In this document: piece after piece, positions 46,805 to 57,604 of the stretch
Numbering within the stretch: the stretch's first letter is position 1
Layout: each line of letters begins with the position of its first letter
Assembly (NCBI GenBank): GCA_032622095.1
Contig: CP136069.1
Location: 183,511,122 to 183,575,121 of the forward strand
Origin: Siphonodentalium dalli
Lineage: Eukaryota; Mollusca; Scaphopoda; Gadilida; Siphonodentaliidae
Reading direction: 5' to 3'
Length of the DNA: 64,000 bases
Position numbers and translations under genes: made by a program
Notes under the pieces: model-generated
Told to the model about the DNA's origin: nothing
The model's database searches: none
The model's input: the letters and a program-made list of their open reading frames with translations, nothing else

Positions 46805-49800
46805 TGACAGTGATGTAATAAAAGTACCACACGTAGTTCGAAATCCAGGATATATTGGTCATCCGAACTTGTGAATAACTTGATAGGTCAAAATATTACT
46901 GTTATAGTCATTTGGGCAAATTTCACAGTGCGGATACGCCCTTAATTGACAAATATGTAGATCGAAGTTGGACTACATTCACCGTTGTGTAACAAAAGGA
47001 CCACACGCAGTTCGAAATATTGGTTATATGGGTCACCCCGAATTTATGAATATCGTGATAGGTCAAAATATTACTGTTATAGTCATTTGGGCAAATTTCA
47101 CAGTGCGGATACGCCCTTAATTGACAAATATGGATCGAAGTTGGACTACATTCACCGTTGGGTAATAAAAGGACCACATGCAGTTCGAAATATTGGTTGT
47201 ATGGGTCATCCCGAACTTGTGAATATGGTGATAGGTCGAAATATTACTGTTATAGTCATTTGGGCAAATTTCACAGTGCGGATACGACCTTAATTGACAA
47301 ATATATGGATCGAAGTTGCACTACATTCACCGTTGTGTAATAAAAGGACCACACGCAGTTCGAAATATTGTTATATGGGTCATCCCGAACTTGTGAATAT
47401 CGTGATAGGTCGAACTATGATAATAATAGTCATTTGTGCCAATTCTACAGTGCGGATACGCCTTTAACTGACAAATTCATGGGTTGAAGATGGACTACAT
47501 TGACAGTGGTGTGATAAAAGTACCACACGCAGTTCGAAATAGTGGTTGTATGGTCATCCCGAACTTGTGAATATCGTGATAGGTCGAAATATTACTGTTA
47601 TAGTCATTTGGGCTAATTTCACAGTGCGGATACGCCCTTAATTGACAAATATATAGATCGAAGTTGGACTACATTAACCGTTGTGTAATAAAAGGACCAC
47701 ACGCAGTTCGAAATATTGGTTATATGGGTCATCCCGAACTTGTGAATATGGTGATAGGTCGAAATATTACTGTTATAGTCATTTGGGCAAATTTCACAGT
47801 GCGGATACGCCCTTAATTGACAAATATATGGATCGAAGTTGGACTACATTCACCGTTGTGTAACAAAAGAACCACACGCAGTTCGAAATGTTGGTTATAT
47901 GGGTCATCCCGAACTTGTGAATATGGTGATAGGTCGAAATATTACTGTTGTAGTCATTTGGGCAAATTTCACAGTGCGAATACGCCCTTAATTGACAAAT
48001 ATATGGATCGAAGTTGGACTACATTCACCGTTGTGTAACAAAAGGACCACACGCAGTTCGAAATATTTTTATATGGGTCATCCCGAACTTGTGAATATCG
48101 TGATAGGTCGAAATATGATAATAATAGTCTTTTGTGCCAATTCTACAGTGCGGATACGCCCTTGATTGACAAATTCATGGGTTGAAGATGGATTACATTG
48201 ACAGTGGTGTAATAAAAGTACCACACGCAGTTCGAAATAGTGGTTGTATGGTCATCCCGAACTTGTGAATATCGTGATATGTCAAAATATTACTGTTATA
48301 GTCATTTGGGCTAATTTCACAGTGCGGATACGCCCTTAATCGACAAATATATAGATCAAAGTTGGACTACATTCACCGTTGTGTAATAAAAGGACCACAC
48401 GCAGTTCGAAATATTGGTTATATTGGTCATCCCGAACTTGTGAATATCGTGATAGGTCAAAATATTATAGTTATAGTCATTTGAACCAATTCTACAGTGC
48501 GGATACGCCCTTGATTGACAAATTCATGGGTTGAAGATGGACTACATTGACAGTGGTGTAATAAAAGTACCACACGCAGTTCAAATAGTGGTTGTATGGT
48601 CATCCCGAACTTGTGAATATCGTGATATGTCGAAATATTACTGTTATAGTCATTTGGGCAAATTTCTCAGTGCGAATACGCCCTTAATTGACAAATATAT
48701 GGATCGAAGTTGGACTACATTCACCGTTGTGTAATAAAAGGACCACACGCAGTTCGAAATATTGGTTATATGGGTCATCCCGAACTTGTGAATATGGTGA
48801 TAGGTCGAAATATTACTGTTATAGTCATTTGGGCAAATTTCACAGTGCGGATACGCCCTTAATTGACAAATATATGGATCGAAGTTGGACTACATTCACC
48901 GTTGTGTAATAAAAGGACCACACGCAGTTCGAAATATTGGTTGTATGGGTCATCCCGAACTTGTGAATATGGTGATAGGTCGAAATATTACTGTTATAGT
49001 CATTTGGGCAAATTTCACAGTGCGAATACGCCCTTAATTGACAAATATATGGATCGAAGTTGGACTACATTCACCGTTGTGTAATAAAAGGACCACACGC
49101 AGTTCGAAATATTGGTTATATTGGTCATCCCGAACTTGTAAATATCGTGATAGGTCAAAATATTATAGTTATAGTCATTTGAACCAATTCTACAGTGCGG
49201 ATACGCCCTTGATTGACAAATTCATGGGTTGAAGATGGACTACATGGACAGTGGTGTAATAAAAGTACCACACGCAGTTCGAAATAGTGGTTGTATGGTC
49301 ATCCCGAACTTGTGAATATCGTGATATGTCGAAATATTACTGTTATAGTGATTTGGGCAAATTTCACAGTGCGAATACGCCCTTAATTGACAAATATATG
49401 GATCGAAGTTGGACTACATTCACCGTTGTGTAATAAAAGGACCACACGCAGTTCGAAATATTGGTTATATTGGTCATCCCGAACTTGTGAATATCGTGAT
49501 AGGTCAAAATATTATAGTTATAGTCATTTGAACCAACTCTACAGTGCGGATACGCCCTTGATTGACAAATTCATGGGTTGAAGATGGACTACATTGACAG
49601 TGGTGTAATAAAAGTACCACTCGCAGTTCGAAATAGTGGTGGTATGGTCATCCCGAACTTGTGAATATCGTGATATGTCTAAATATTACTGTTATAGTCA
49701 TTTGGGCAAATTTCACAGTGCGGATACGCCCTTAATTGACAAATATATAGATCGAAGTTGGACTACATTCACCGTTGTGTAATAAAAGGACCACACGCAG

Positions 49801-50525
49801 TTCGAAATATTGGTTATATGGGTCATCCCGAACTTGTGAATATGGTGATAGGTCGAAGTATTACTGTTATAGTCATTTGGGCAAATTTCACAGTGCGAAT
49901 ACGCCCTTAATTGACAAATATATGGATCGAAGTTGGACTACATTCACTGTTGTGTAATAAAAGGACCACACGCAGTTCGAAATATTGGTTGTATGGGTCA
50001 TACCGAACTTGTGAATATGGTGATAGGTCGAAATATTACTGTTATAGTCATTTGGGCAAATTTCACAGTGCGAATACGCCCTTAATTGACAAATATATGG
50101 ATCGAAGTTGGACTACATTCACCGTTGTGTAATAAAAGGACCTCACGCAGTTCGAAATATTGGTTGTATGGGTCATCCCGAACTTGTGAATATGGTGATA
50201 GGTCGAAATATTACTGTTATAGTCATTTGGGCAAATTTCACAGTGCGGATACGCCCTTAATTGACAAATATATGGATCGAAGTTGGAGTACATTCACCGT
50301 TGTGTAATAAAAGGACCACACGCAGTTCGAAATATTGGATGTATGGGTCATCCCGAACTTGTGAATATGGTGATAGGTCGAAATATTACTGTTATAGTCA
50401 TTTGGGCAAATTTCACAGTGCGGATACGCCCTTAATTGACAAATATATGGATCGAAGTTGGACTACATTGACCGTTGTGAAAGAAAAGGACCACACGCAG
50501 TTCGAAATATTGGTTATATGGGTCA
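46805..50525 (-). repeat. 175-bp satellite, reversed orientation, about 21 monomers
   Basis: These are the same A and B monomer types as 36956-46804 but on the opposite strand. The first monomer after the switch (46805-46870) is irregular (GACAGTGATGTAATAAAAGT, then GAAATCCAGGATATATTGGT). The frames of about 60-104 codons here are satellite translations. Confidence 0.95.
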
Positions 50526-51360
50526 TCCCGAACTTGTGCGTGGCTCGTGATTATTGTAGAATGGGTACATTTTAATGAGTTTGCGAAATTTCAGTACCCA
50601 TAGTGCAGTGGAAAGTGCGCATGGGCTCTTGATGTGGGGTCATGGTGTCATATTGGGTTAAACGAGATTTCCGTGACTCGTGATGACCAAGAATTTAGGA
50701 ATTCGAACTGCGTGGCTTGCAATTATTGTAGAGTGGGTACATCTTAATTAGTGTGCGAAAGTTCAGTGATGACCCAGAATATAGGAATTCGAGCTGCGTG
50801 GCTCGTGATTATTGTAGAGTGGGTACATCTTAATGAGTGTGCGAAATTTCAGTACCAAGAGTGCAGTGGAAAGTGCGCACGGGCTCTTAAGGTGGGGTCG
50901 TGGTGTCATATTGGGTTAAACGAGGTTTCCGTGACTCGTGATGACCCATAATATATGAGTTCGAACTCCGTGGCTCGTGATTATTGTAGAGTGGGTAAAT
51001 CTTAATGAGTGTGCGAAATTTCAGTGCCCATAGTGCAGTGGAAAGTGCACACGGGCTCTAAATGTGGGGTCATGGTGTCATATTGGGTAAAACTATGTAT
51101 CCGCGACCCGTGATGACCCAGAATATAGGGAGTTCGAACTGCGTAGCTCGTGATTATTGTAGGATCGTTACATGCCGATGACGTTGCCAAATTTCAGCTA
51201 CCATAGTTGAGATGAAAGTTCGCAAGGGTTCATAATGTGGGGTCAGATTTTCCTATTGCGTGAAACTAGGTATCCGTGACCCGTGGTGACCCTGAATATG
51301 GCAGTGGTTATTGTAGATTTGGTATCTGTCGATGAGCATTCCAAATTTCAGGACCCAGTG
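50526..51360 (-). repeat. Right arm, inner ~174-bp tandem repeats
   Basis: Inverted counterpart of 36121-36955 with the same truncated repeat in the same place (50750-50770 mirrors 36727). Confidence 0.85.
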
Positions 51361-53161
51361 TGGTCCGGTAAATGCACACAATGCACATTGGGATAATATA
51401 TTGATAACAAACGCTCTTTATTGCTAAAAGTTAGTGCCTCTTCAGGTCATTTGGTGTCAACACCACCCTGTCGTGAAATTCACCGCGTAATTTTTTCTTT
51501 TGTGTACCACATTGCTTGCATATTTTCTGGGCTGAATAATAAACGCTCTCTGCATATCGTGCAATTGATTAATACCCCTTTAAGTCATATGAGGTCAAAT
51601 GTGCCTATTCCATAACATTACCCTTGTCAAGTGACTAATCTGTACTAACGTTTCTACATATCGTCTAATCGTATAATGAACGCTATTTATTGTTCATAGT
51701 TGCCCCTTTAAGGAGTATGAGATCAACGGAAACAACCCCATATTACCCAACGGGATAATTTATCCCAGTGTGTCAATTTTCACCTTCCAGATTGCAACAA
51801 TTTTAGGTATATAATTAATTATTTAGTTAAATTAATTACTGTTGCCCTTTTAAGACATCCTATATCAACGGGACTTATATAACAAGGTTACCTGAGTAAA
51901 ATTACGACATTTACAAATTTTCAGCTCTTATGGTCCAGCCGTTTGGGCGCCTCTAATCAATATATATATATCATAATCTTAGTGCCCTTTTAAGACATCC
52001 GAGTGCAACGGGACCTGCAAAATAGCGCCCCCATGTAAAACAAGAAAACCCTCGAAAACAAAACAAAATCACATTTAATGTTTTACGTTATTTCCTTCAT
52101 AAAAAGAATCTTCGTGATAATGAACCCTCTCGTTACTTTAGAATATAGAATTAACCTTAAAATAAAAAAAATCTTTGGAACACAGAACCTTCGGAATAAC
52201 GAACCTTCGGATTGGTGAACCTTCGGAATAGCGAACATTCAGAGAAATTTCGGAATAGTGGACCTTCGGGATAGTGAACCTTCGGAATAGAGCCATGCCC
52301 CCCAATATTCATATTATATGCCCAGAGTTCAAAGGTATGGACCCATAAAATTCTAAACTTGGCCCTTAAAATAATGAACTCCAAATTGGAGCACACACAG
52401 AACACCACTTAAGTCAACTGAACCTATGTCATGTCCCAATGCGGGAGGGTCCATATATACCACAACATTCATAGTATATGCCAAGAATTCAAAGGTATGG
52501 GCCCACGTAATGACATAAAATCTCAAGAAAACCAGCGAAAACAAAAACAAATCACATTTAATGTTCTAAGTTAAGTTATTTCCTCCTGTATCTGTATCGG
52601 TGTGCGCGCATGATCAGTTCGGATGTGAGCGCACACTCCATATAAAGAATCTTTGTGAAAATGAACCCTCTCAAATTAGTCTCAATACTTTAAAATATAG
52701 AATTAACCTAAAAATAACAAAAACCTTCGGAATAGAGAACCTTCGGAATAGCGGACCTTCGGGATAGCAAACCTTCATAATAGAAGCATGTCCCCACAAT
52801 TACACCGGTGACGTAAACACATGTGCCAATCTTAGTTGTACTCTCGTAATTATCGGTACGATGAAACGGTGACGGAATCTGACGAGGTTTGCCGAATGTA
52901 CAATCACCCAGTGAATTATCCATCGCCCATGCGATGCAAAAAAACCAAAAGCAATAAACACCACACTACGGTGGCGTAATAAAATATATGACGTCGGAGT
53001 CAATAACACCAAGAAAGTACAAGCAAGGAATGATATATCCTCGCAGTTGATCATGCCTCGAGAATTAGACCAGTCATTACTTACCACGGAGCCAAGAACG
53101 GTAACTCTAGCCGCGCTTGCACGCAGTAGCCGCGCCGCGCCGCGCCACACAGAGTTGTCTA

Positions 53162-53165
<4 letters not shown>
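51361..53165 (-). repeat. Right arm, outer part, interrupted by an insertion
   Basis: Inverted counterpart of 35183-36120. Continuity with the left arm breaks at GCCCCCATGTAAAA (about 52036) and resumes at AAATATATGACGTCGG (about 52982); the left arm reads straight through at this point. Confidence 0.85.
52037..52981 (-). mobile_element. Dimeric ~945-bp repeat inserted in the right arm
   Basis: It consists of two related halves that each start near AAGAAAACCC-CGAAAACAAA and contain ATCACATTTAATGTT, then CCTTCGGAATAGCGAAC-type short repeats (52180-52290 and 52725-52790). A second copy of the whole dimer lies at 54590-55565. Both end near CCACNCTNNGGTGGCGTAAT. No coding capacity. Confidence 0.75.

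Positions 53166-53223
<58 letters not shown>
53166..53223. repeat. (AT)n microsatellite at the right edge of the palindrome
   Basis: An uninterrupted AT tract of about 58 bp after CTATCTCT. Confidence 0.95.
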
Positions 53224-53224
<1 letters not shown>

Positions 53225-53446
53225 GGACATGTATGCATGGTATTCAGATCTTCCCATGTCCGAGATTTGCCGAATTGATCGTGATGAGTCGCGTATAGAG
53301 TTACTCCTCTTGTGATACCTGAGCAAAGCAAATCCCATGAATTAGCATCGATTGCATGAAGTTGCGATACATTTGTCTTGATTGTAATTATGTACTAATA
53401 TAATACGAAAAGCGCCTTCTGCAATATTACCAATATATACAAGAAA

Positions 53447-53515
53447 ACCATAGTCAGAAATGGTAACGCCACCAATATCATATTATTAGCCATAAATATA
53501 AATTATAATACAATT
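53447..53515 (+). repeat. Copy of a phospholipase intron 1 segment
   Basis: CAGAAATGGTAACGCC and CATAAATATAAATTATAA with AAGA-ACCATA-TCAGAAATGG match 31965-32030, in the same orientation and with few changes. It could be a dispersed repeat or the remnant of a duplicated phospholipase locus. Confidence 0.6.
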
Positions 53516-53628
53516 ATTCTATAAACTAGCTTTCAAATTTTATGTGGGAAATTTGCATACTTCTATATTTCAAGTTTTCCCGTTTCTCGTGTTATACATT
53601 ACTTTCTTCAAACTGTCTTCTTTATTAC

Positions 53629-54200
53629 ACAAGCTGATGGGCCCGACTTCGTCCGGGATGTTTCCCATCTGATTTCCGGCGAAAGGCGCGATTTGACCTT
53701 CAATTGACTATTTCGAAAGTCAAGGTCAGGTCAGGGTCATGATTTGACCCGTCCAAAACACCCCCACCCGGAGAAAGTACCCCTAGGTATCAAATTTCGT
53801 CGAAATCCGTCCGTTTTACCCCACTTGACCTTTAATTAACAATTTTGAAGGTCATGGTAAGGTCGGAGTCATGATTTGACCCGTCCAAAACACTCCCCCG
53901 ACAAAATTATCCATAGGTATCAAATTTCGTCGAAATCCATCCGTTTTACCCGATTTGACCTTTGATTGACCACATTGAAGGTCAAGGTCACGATTTGACC
54001 CGTTCAAAACACTCTCCGGACAAAAGTATCCATAGGTATCAAATTTCGCCGAAATTTGTCCGTTTTACCCAAATTGACCTTGCATTGACAGTTTCAAAGG
54101 TCAAGGTCAGGTCGGGCCAAAACACTTCCCGGACACAAATACCCATAAGTATCAAATTACGTTGAAATCTATGGAAAGCCGAAGAGGACATGTTAGTTGC
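53629..54200 (-). mobile_element. Helitron-like element with four ~120-bp units
   Basis: Read on the minus strand, the element ends CCCGGACGAAGTCGGG then CCATCAGCTTGT, a Helitron-type 3' hairpin with CTTGT in place of CTAGT. The same hairpin ends the Helitron at 33504. The body has four direct units (GGTATCAAATTTCGTCGAAA at 53788, 53918, 54037 and 54150) of 113-130 bp. The 5' boundary is uncertain. Confidence 0.6.
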
Positions 54201-54589
54201 TAATTGCTAGATATACGACGCACGACTTGTCGCGGTATTTTAAAGGTGTTTCAAACTAGGAGATAGAAGGATTCTGCGTTTCAAATGGTGATGAATTATA
54301 GTAATTTATTCAAATTTTATGGCATAAATTGTTATTAAAACCGTATATACTATAACAAAAATGAATGACTCGAAAATTAAGTGGGCCTTTAAACAAAGTC
54401 ATACTCGTCTAATCAGCTATATTCTGCTGCGCAGTTTGTTATAGCTCCCTGTATTCATTAAGCGGTATAGCCCCACTGTTATAATTCGCCTTTAGCAGGC
54501 GTACTCTTGCCTCAGATTATTGAGATATTAGGTCACACGGAATGACATTAAATCGCATGGAAACATAGCAATTGTGTGGGCTGCTTGGC
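54201..54589. other. Intergenic stretch, no gene seen
   Basis: AT-rich; nothing recognised. Confidence 0.4.
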
Positions 54590-55565
54590 GTGAATATGTA
54601 ATGAGAAATAAAGTCATACGTAATGACATTAAACTCAAGAAAACCCGCGAAAACAAAACAAAATCACATTTAATGTTTTAAGTTATTTCCTTCATAAAAA
54701 GAATCTTCGTGTTAATGAACCCTCCCAATACTTTAGAATATAGAATTAACCTTAAAATAACAAAAACCTTCGGAATACAGAACCTTCGGAATAACGAACC
54801 TTCTGATTGGTGAACCTTCGGAATAGCGAACATTCAGAGAAATTTCGGAATAGTGGACATTCTGGATAGTGAACCTTCGGAATAGAGACATGCCTCCAAT
54901 ATTCATATTATATGCCCAGAGTTCAAAGGTATGGGCCCATAAAATCCTAAATTTGGCCCTTAAAATATTGAACTCCAAATTGGAGCCCACACAGAACATC
55001 ACTTTAGTCAACTGTATCTGTGTCATGTCCCAATGCGGGAGGGTCCATATATACCACAACATTCATATTATATGCCAATAATTCAAAAGTATGGGCCCAC
55101 GTAATGACATTAAATCTCAAGAAAACCCGCGAAAACAAAACAAAATCACATTTAATGTTCTAAGTTAAGTTATTTCCTCCTGTATCTGTATCGGTATGCG
55201 CGCAGGATCAGTTCGGACGTGAGCGCACACTCCATAAAAAGAATCTTTGTGATAATGAACCCTCTCAAATTAGTCTCAATACTTTAGAATATAGAATTAA
55301 CCTAAAAATAACAAAAACCTTCGGAATAGAGAACCTTCGGAATAGCGGACCTTCGGGATAGCGAACCTTCATACTAGAAACATGCCCCCACAATTACACC
55401 GATGACATAAACACATGTGCTAATCTTTGTCGTACTATCGTGACTCTATCGGTACGATTTATACTCAAGTACGAAATAACCATAATGCAGTCGCCCAGTG
55501 GATTATCGATCGACCACAGAATATGAAAATCTCTACACCAGCTTACACCACTGTGTGGCGTAATA
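54590..55565 (-). mobile_element. Second copy of the dimeric repeat
   Basis: It repeats 52037-52981 throughout: CTCAAGAAAACCCGCGAAAA at 54633 and 55118, CTTCGGAATA runs at 54775-54880 and 55318-55370, and GGTATGGGCCCA and GCGGGAGGGTCCATATATAC in the middle. It ends at TGTGGCGTAATAAC. It is somewhat more regular than the first copy. Confidence 0.8.
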
Positions 55566-56892
55566 ACATGTGTCTCATTATTCTATGAACCATATAACAG
55601 GAACTGTCTGCTAGCAAACCCGATGCCGCTGCACAATGGTTTTCAATGCGCCGCAGGCTAAATGTTTAAAAGATTCAAACTGGATTTTCTGGAACGTGAT
55701 GATGTCGTTATCGATCTGATGTTGGCTCGCTGAAATGTTATTCAGACTTAGAGGCGATCTAATGAGTATTTGTCTTGTAGCGTAGAGTGATCTCAAGTAC
55801 ATTATTTTTCTGATATGAGTTTACACAAGACAAACTAATTACACTTCGTGATATGTTGATGCATTTTAATGGGCAGGCATCGTCCACGGAGCAATGTTTA
55901 CTCAACTATTTGAGGACTTCTGTAAACTAAAGTAAATTAAGAATGGGATTTTGATTCCAATTTCAGGGACAAATATATTTGTTGAGCGTTTTCCCTACCT
56001 TAAATGTATAATATGGACCGTTTAATTATTCGCAACATCATTGGTGGTCACGTTCGTAGCTATGAAATCATACATAATAGTCCAACACCATAGAGATGAC
56101 ACGATTTTAAATATACGCGTTACAACAGTTACTTACAACGTTAGTTGGAATTCGTAATAATGGTAATATCTAATAATACATTACAAGCATTACGTTTTCA
56201 CAAGTAATGAAAAGTAATTTATAATGGATAATTGTTTGCATGTAATGCAGAGTAATGCATTACTTCACTAAAAGTCATGTATAATTCAATTTCGTTTGCA
56301 ATACGTTTTGAATTACTTGATCAAATATGTCACCAGTGTCTCTTTCAGGAAGATTGATGGCTGTCTTCAAGTGGAAGTTTTTGGTAAATGAGGTTTCGCC
56401 AATAGTATAACTCCATACCCCTCTCAATAGTTGCTCCGTTCGCCATGGTTTTCATGGAATTAAAGGTGTTCACGGTAGGCTCACTTTCCTTCACTCTTTT
56501 ATATATTGTGGGTTCTACTGCACATAAGCCATCAATCGACAGCAGATTAAATGCAAGACAATGTTCACTGTTCCTTTCATTTATATATAAATGGGACATT
56601 GTTGCAATCACCTCATGTATGGAATTGCGGCCTGATTTGATCCATCAGGTGGGTGTTGGGATGCATGCCCTGCACTCTATCATTAAATACTTATATACAT
56701 GTGTATATATGACACTGCATTGGGTGGTACCATTATAGCCATTATAATTTCACTGTGCACTTATAGAGAAAGTATGGACGAAGTAAGGGAAATGGTTACC
56801 CCCCGCGTCCAATACCATGCATATACATACGGATATATACAACTAGCTGAAACGGGCTCACAAAAACAGGCTCCCTTTGGGAGCCTTTATTC
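55566..56892. other. Intergenic stretch with an unassigned minus-strand frame
   Basis: No gene can be named. The minus-strand frame 56345-56611 (88 codons, with a FNSMKTMANGATIERGMELY stretch) has protein-like composition but no domain, and its plus-strand complement is also open. Bases 56150-56290 hold several GTAATGCATTAC-like palindromic words. Confidence 0.3.
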
Positions 56893-56969
56893 CACAGCCC
56901 CCTGGGGGAAATTACTAAAATACCAATATCGACTATTGGTATTTTAGTAATTTTACCCAGGGGCCTGTG
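56893..56969. mobile_element. 77-bp hairpin MITE with 8-bp target duplication
   Basis: CACAGCCCCCTGGGGGAAAT and AGTAATTTTACCCAGGGGCC are parts of two 36-bp arms (56893-56928 and 56934-56969) that pair with three mismatches around a 5-bp loop. CTTTATTC flanks both sides (56885-56892 and 56970-56977). Essentially the whole element is stem. Confidence 0.8.
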
Positions 56970-56983
56970 CTTTATTCAACGTC

Positions 56984-56999
56984 GGGGGGGGGGGGGGGG
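56984..56999 (+). repeat. G16 homopolymer
   Basis: Run of 16 G. Another of 24 G lies at 60562-60585. Confidence 0.95.
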
Positions 57000-57600
57000 C
57001 ATGCAGCCCCCTTTGTGCATTCGGATCCTGCGGCCGCTGTGTACGTGAGCTATACGCTCACATAACAGACAGTTCATGCTCTATTATATATAGGTAATAT
57101 GTATTATGTTACTTCAATATATCATCGTGCAATTAGGTTTACATTGAACATAATCATTGCCATTGGTTAATATTGGACTTATTTGATTCTGGAATAAGCA
57201 CATAGTAGACGTATATATACTCGTTATTCTGTTGGATGTCGCGGGCCACAGTGAAACACATCATATAAAGAGCGTGAATCTGGTCTGCAAATAGGTTCAT
57301 ATTGAATCTAAATATTCACATTTATTTGGTTCTTAAATAGGCCCATAGTGAGTTTGTGTGTTTTTTATTGGTTTATTTATTGATTAAATTTTATTAAATC
57401 AAAATTTTGAAAAACAAACGCCGTTATAACCTCCGCCAGGGTACCCAGAGCACCACACCAAACTTGGTTGAACTCGGACCAGCAGTCTGGGAGAAAAATC
57501 CGGACAGACAAACAGACAGACGAACGGACTGATCCTACTCTTATATATATATATAGATACCACCCTGCATGTGCTATTATAGGTCCGTATATCTATATCT
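57000..57600. other. Repeat-associated spacer
   Basis: It contains a typical mollusc repeat end (CCAAACTTGGTTGAACTCGG, CCGGACAGACAAACAGACAG) at 57450-57545 followed by a TA microsatellite. No gene. Confidence 0.45.
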
Positions 57601-57604
57601 ATAT

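Larger units (their letters stand above)
35183..53165. mobile_element. Giant ~18-kb foldback element carrying a 175-bp satellite
   Basis: The left arm (35183-36955) and right arm (about 50526-53165) are inverted copies of each other. The right one is longer only because of a ~945-bp insertion (52037-52981) and lacks ~80 bp near 35410-35485. Between them lie about 77 satellite monomers. The structure starts and ends at TA-rich microsatellites. No transposase or other protein is encoded; the many ~73-codon frames are the satellite read in frame. Long inverted arms plus an internal array fit a non-autonomous foldback transposon, but a palindromic duplication of satellite-flanking sequence is an alternative. 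Confidence 0.8.

Noticed and set aside
36955-50525. CRISPR-like regular repeats
   Set aside because: Units are contiguous 175-bp tandem monomers without unique spacers, in a eukaryotic genome.
36916-50575. Dozens of ~60-104-codon frames with near-identical peptides (MTNIWIEVGLHSPLCNKRTT type)
   Set aside because: They are the 175-bp satellite read in its one open phase, appear on both strands after the orientation switch, and have no promoter or conserved codon pattern.
57030-57050. GGATCC next to GCGGCCGC, resembling a cloning linker
   Set aside because: The flanks are ordinary genomic sequence with no vector sequence on either side; two adjacent restriction sites can occur by chance.
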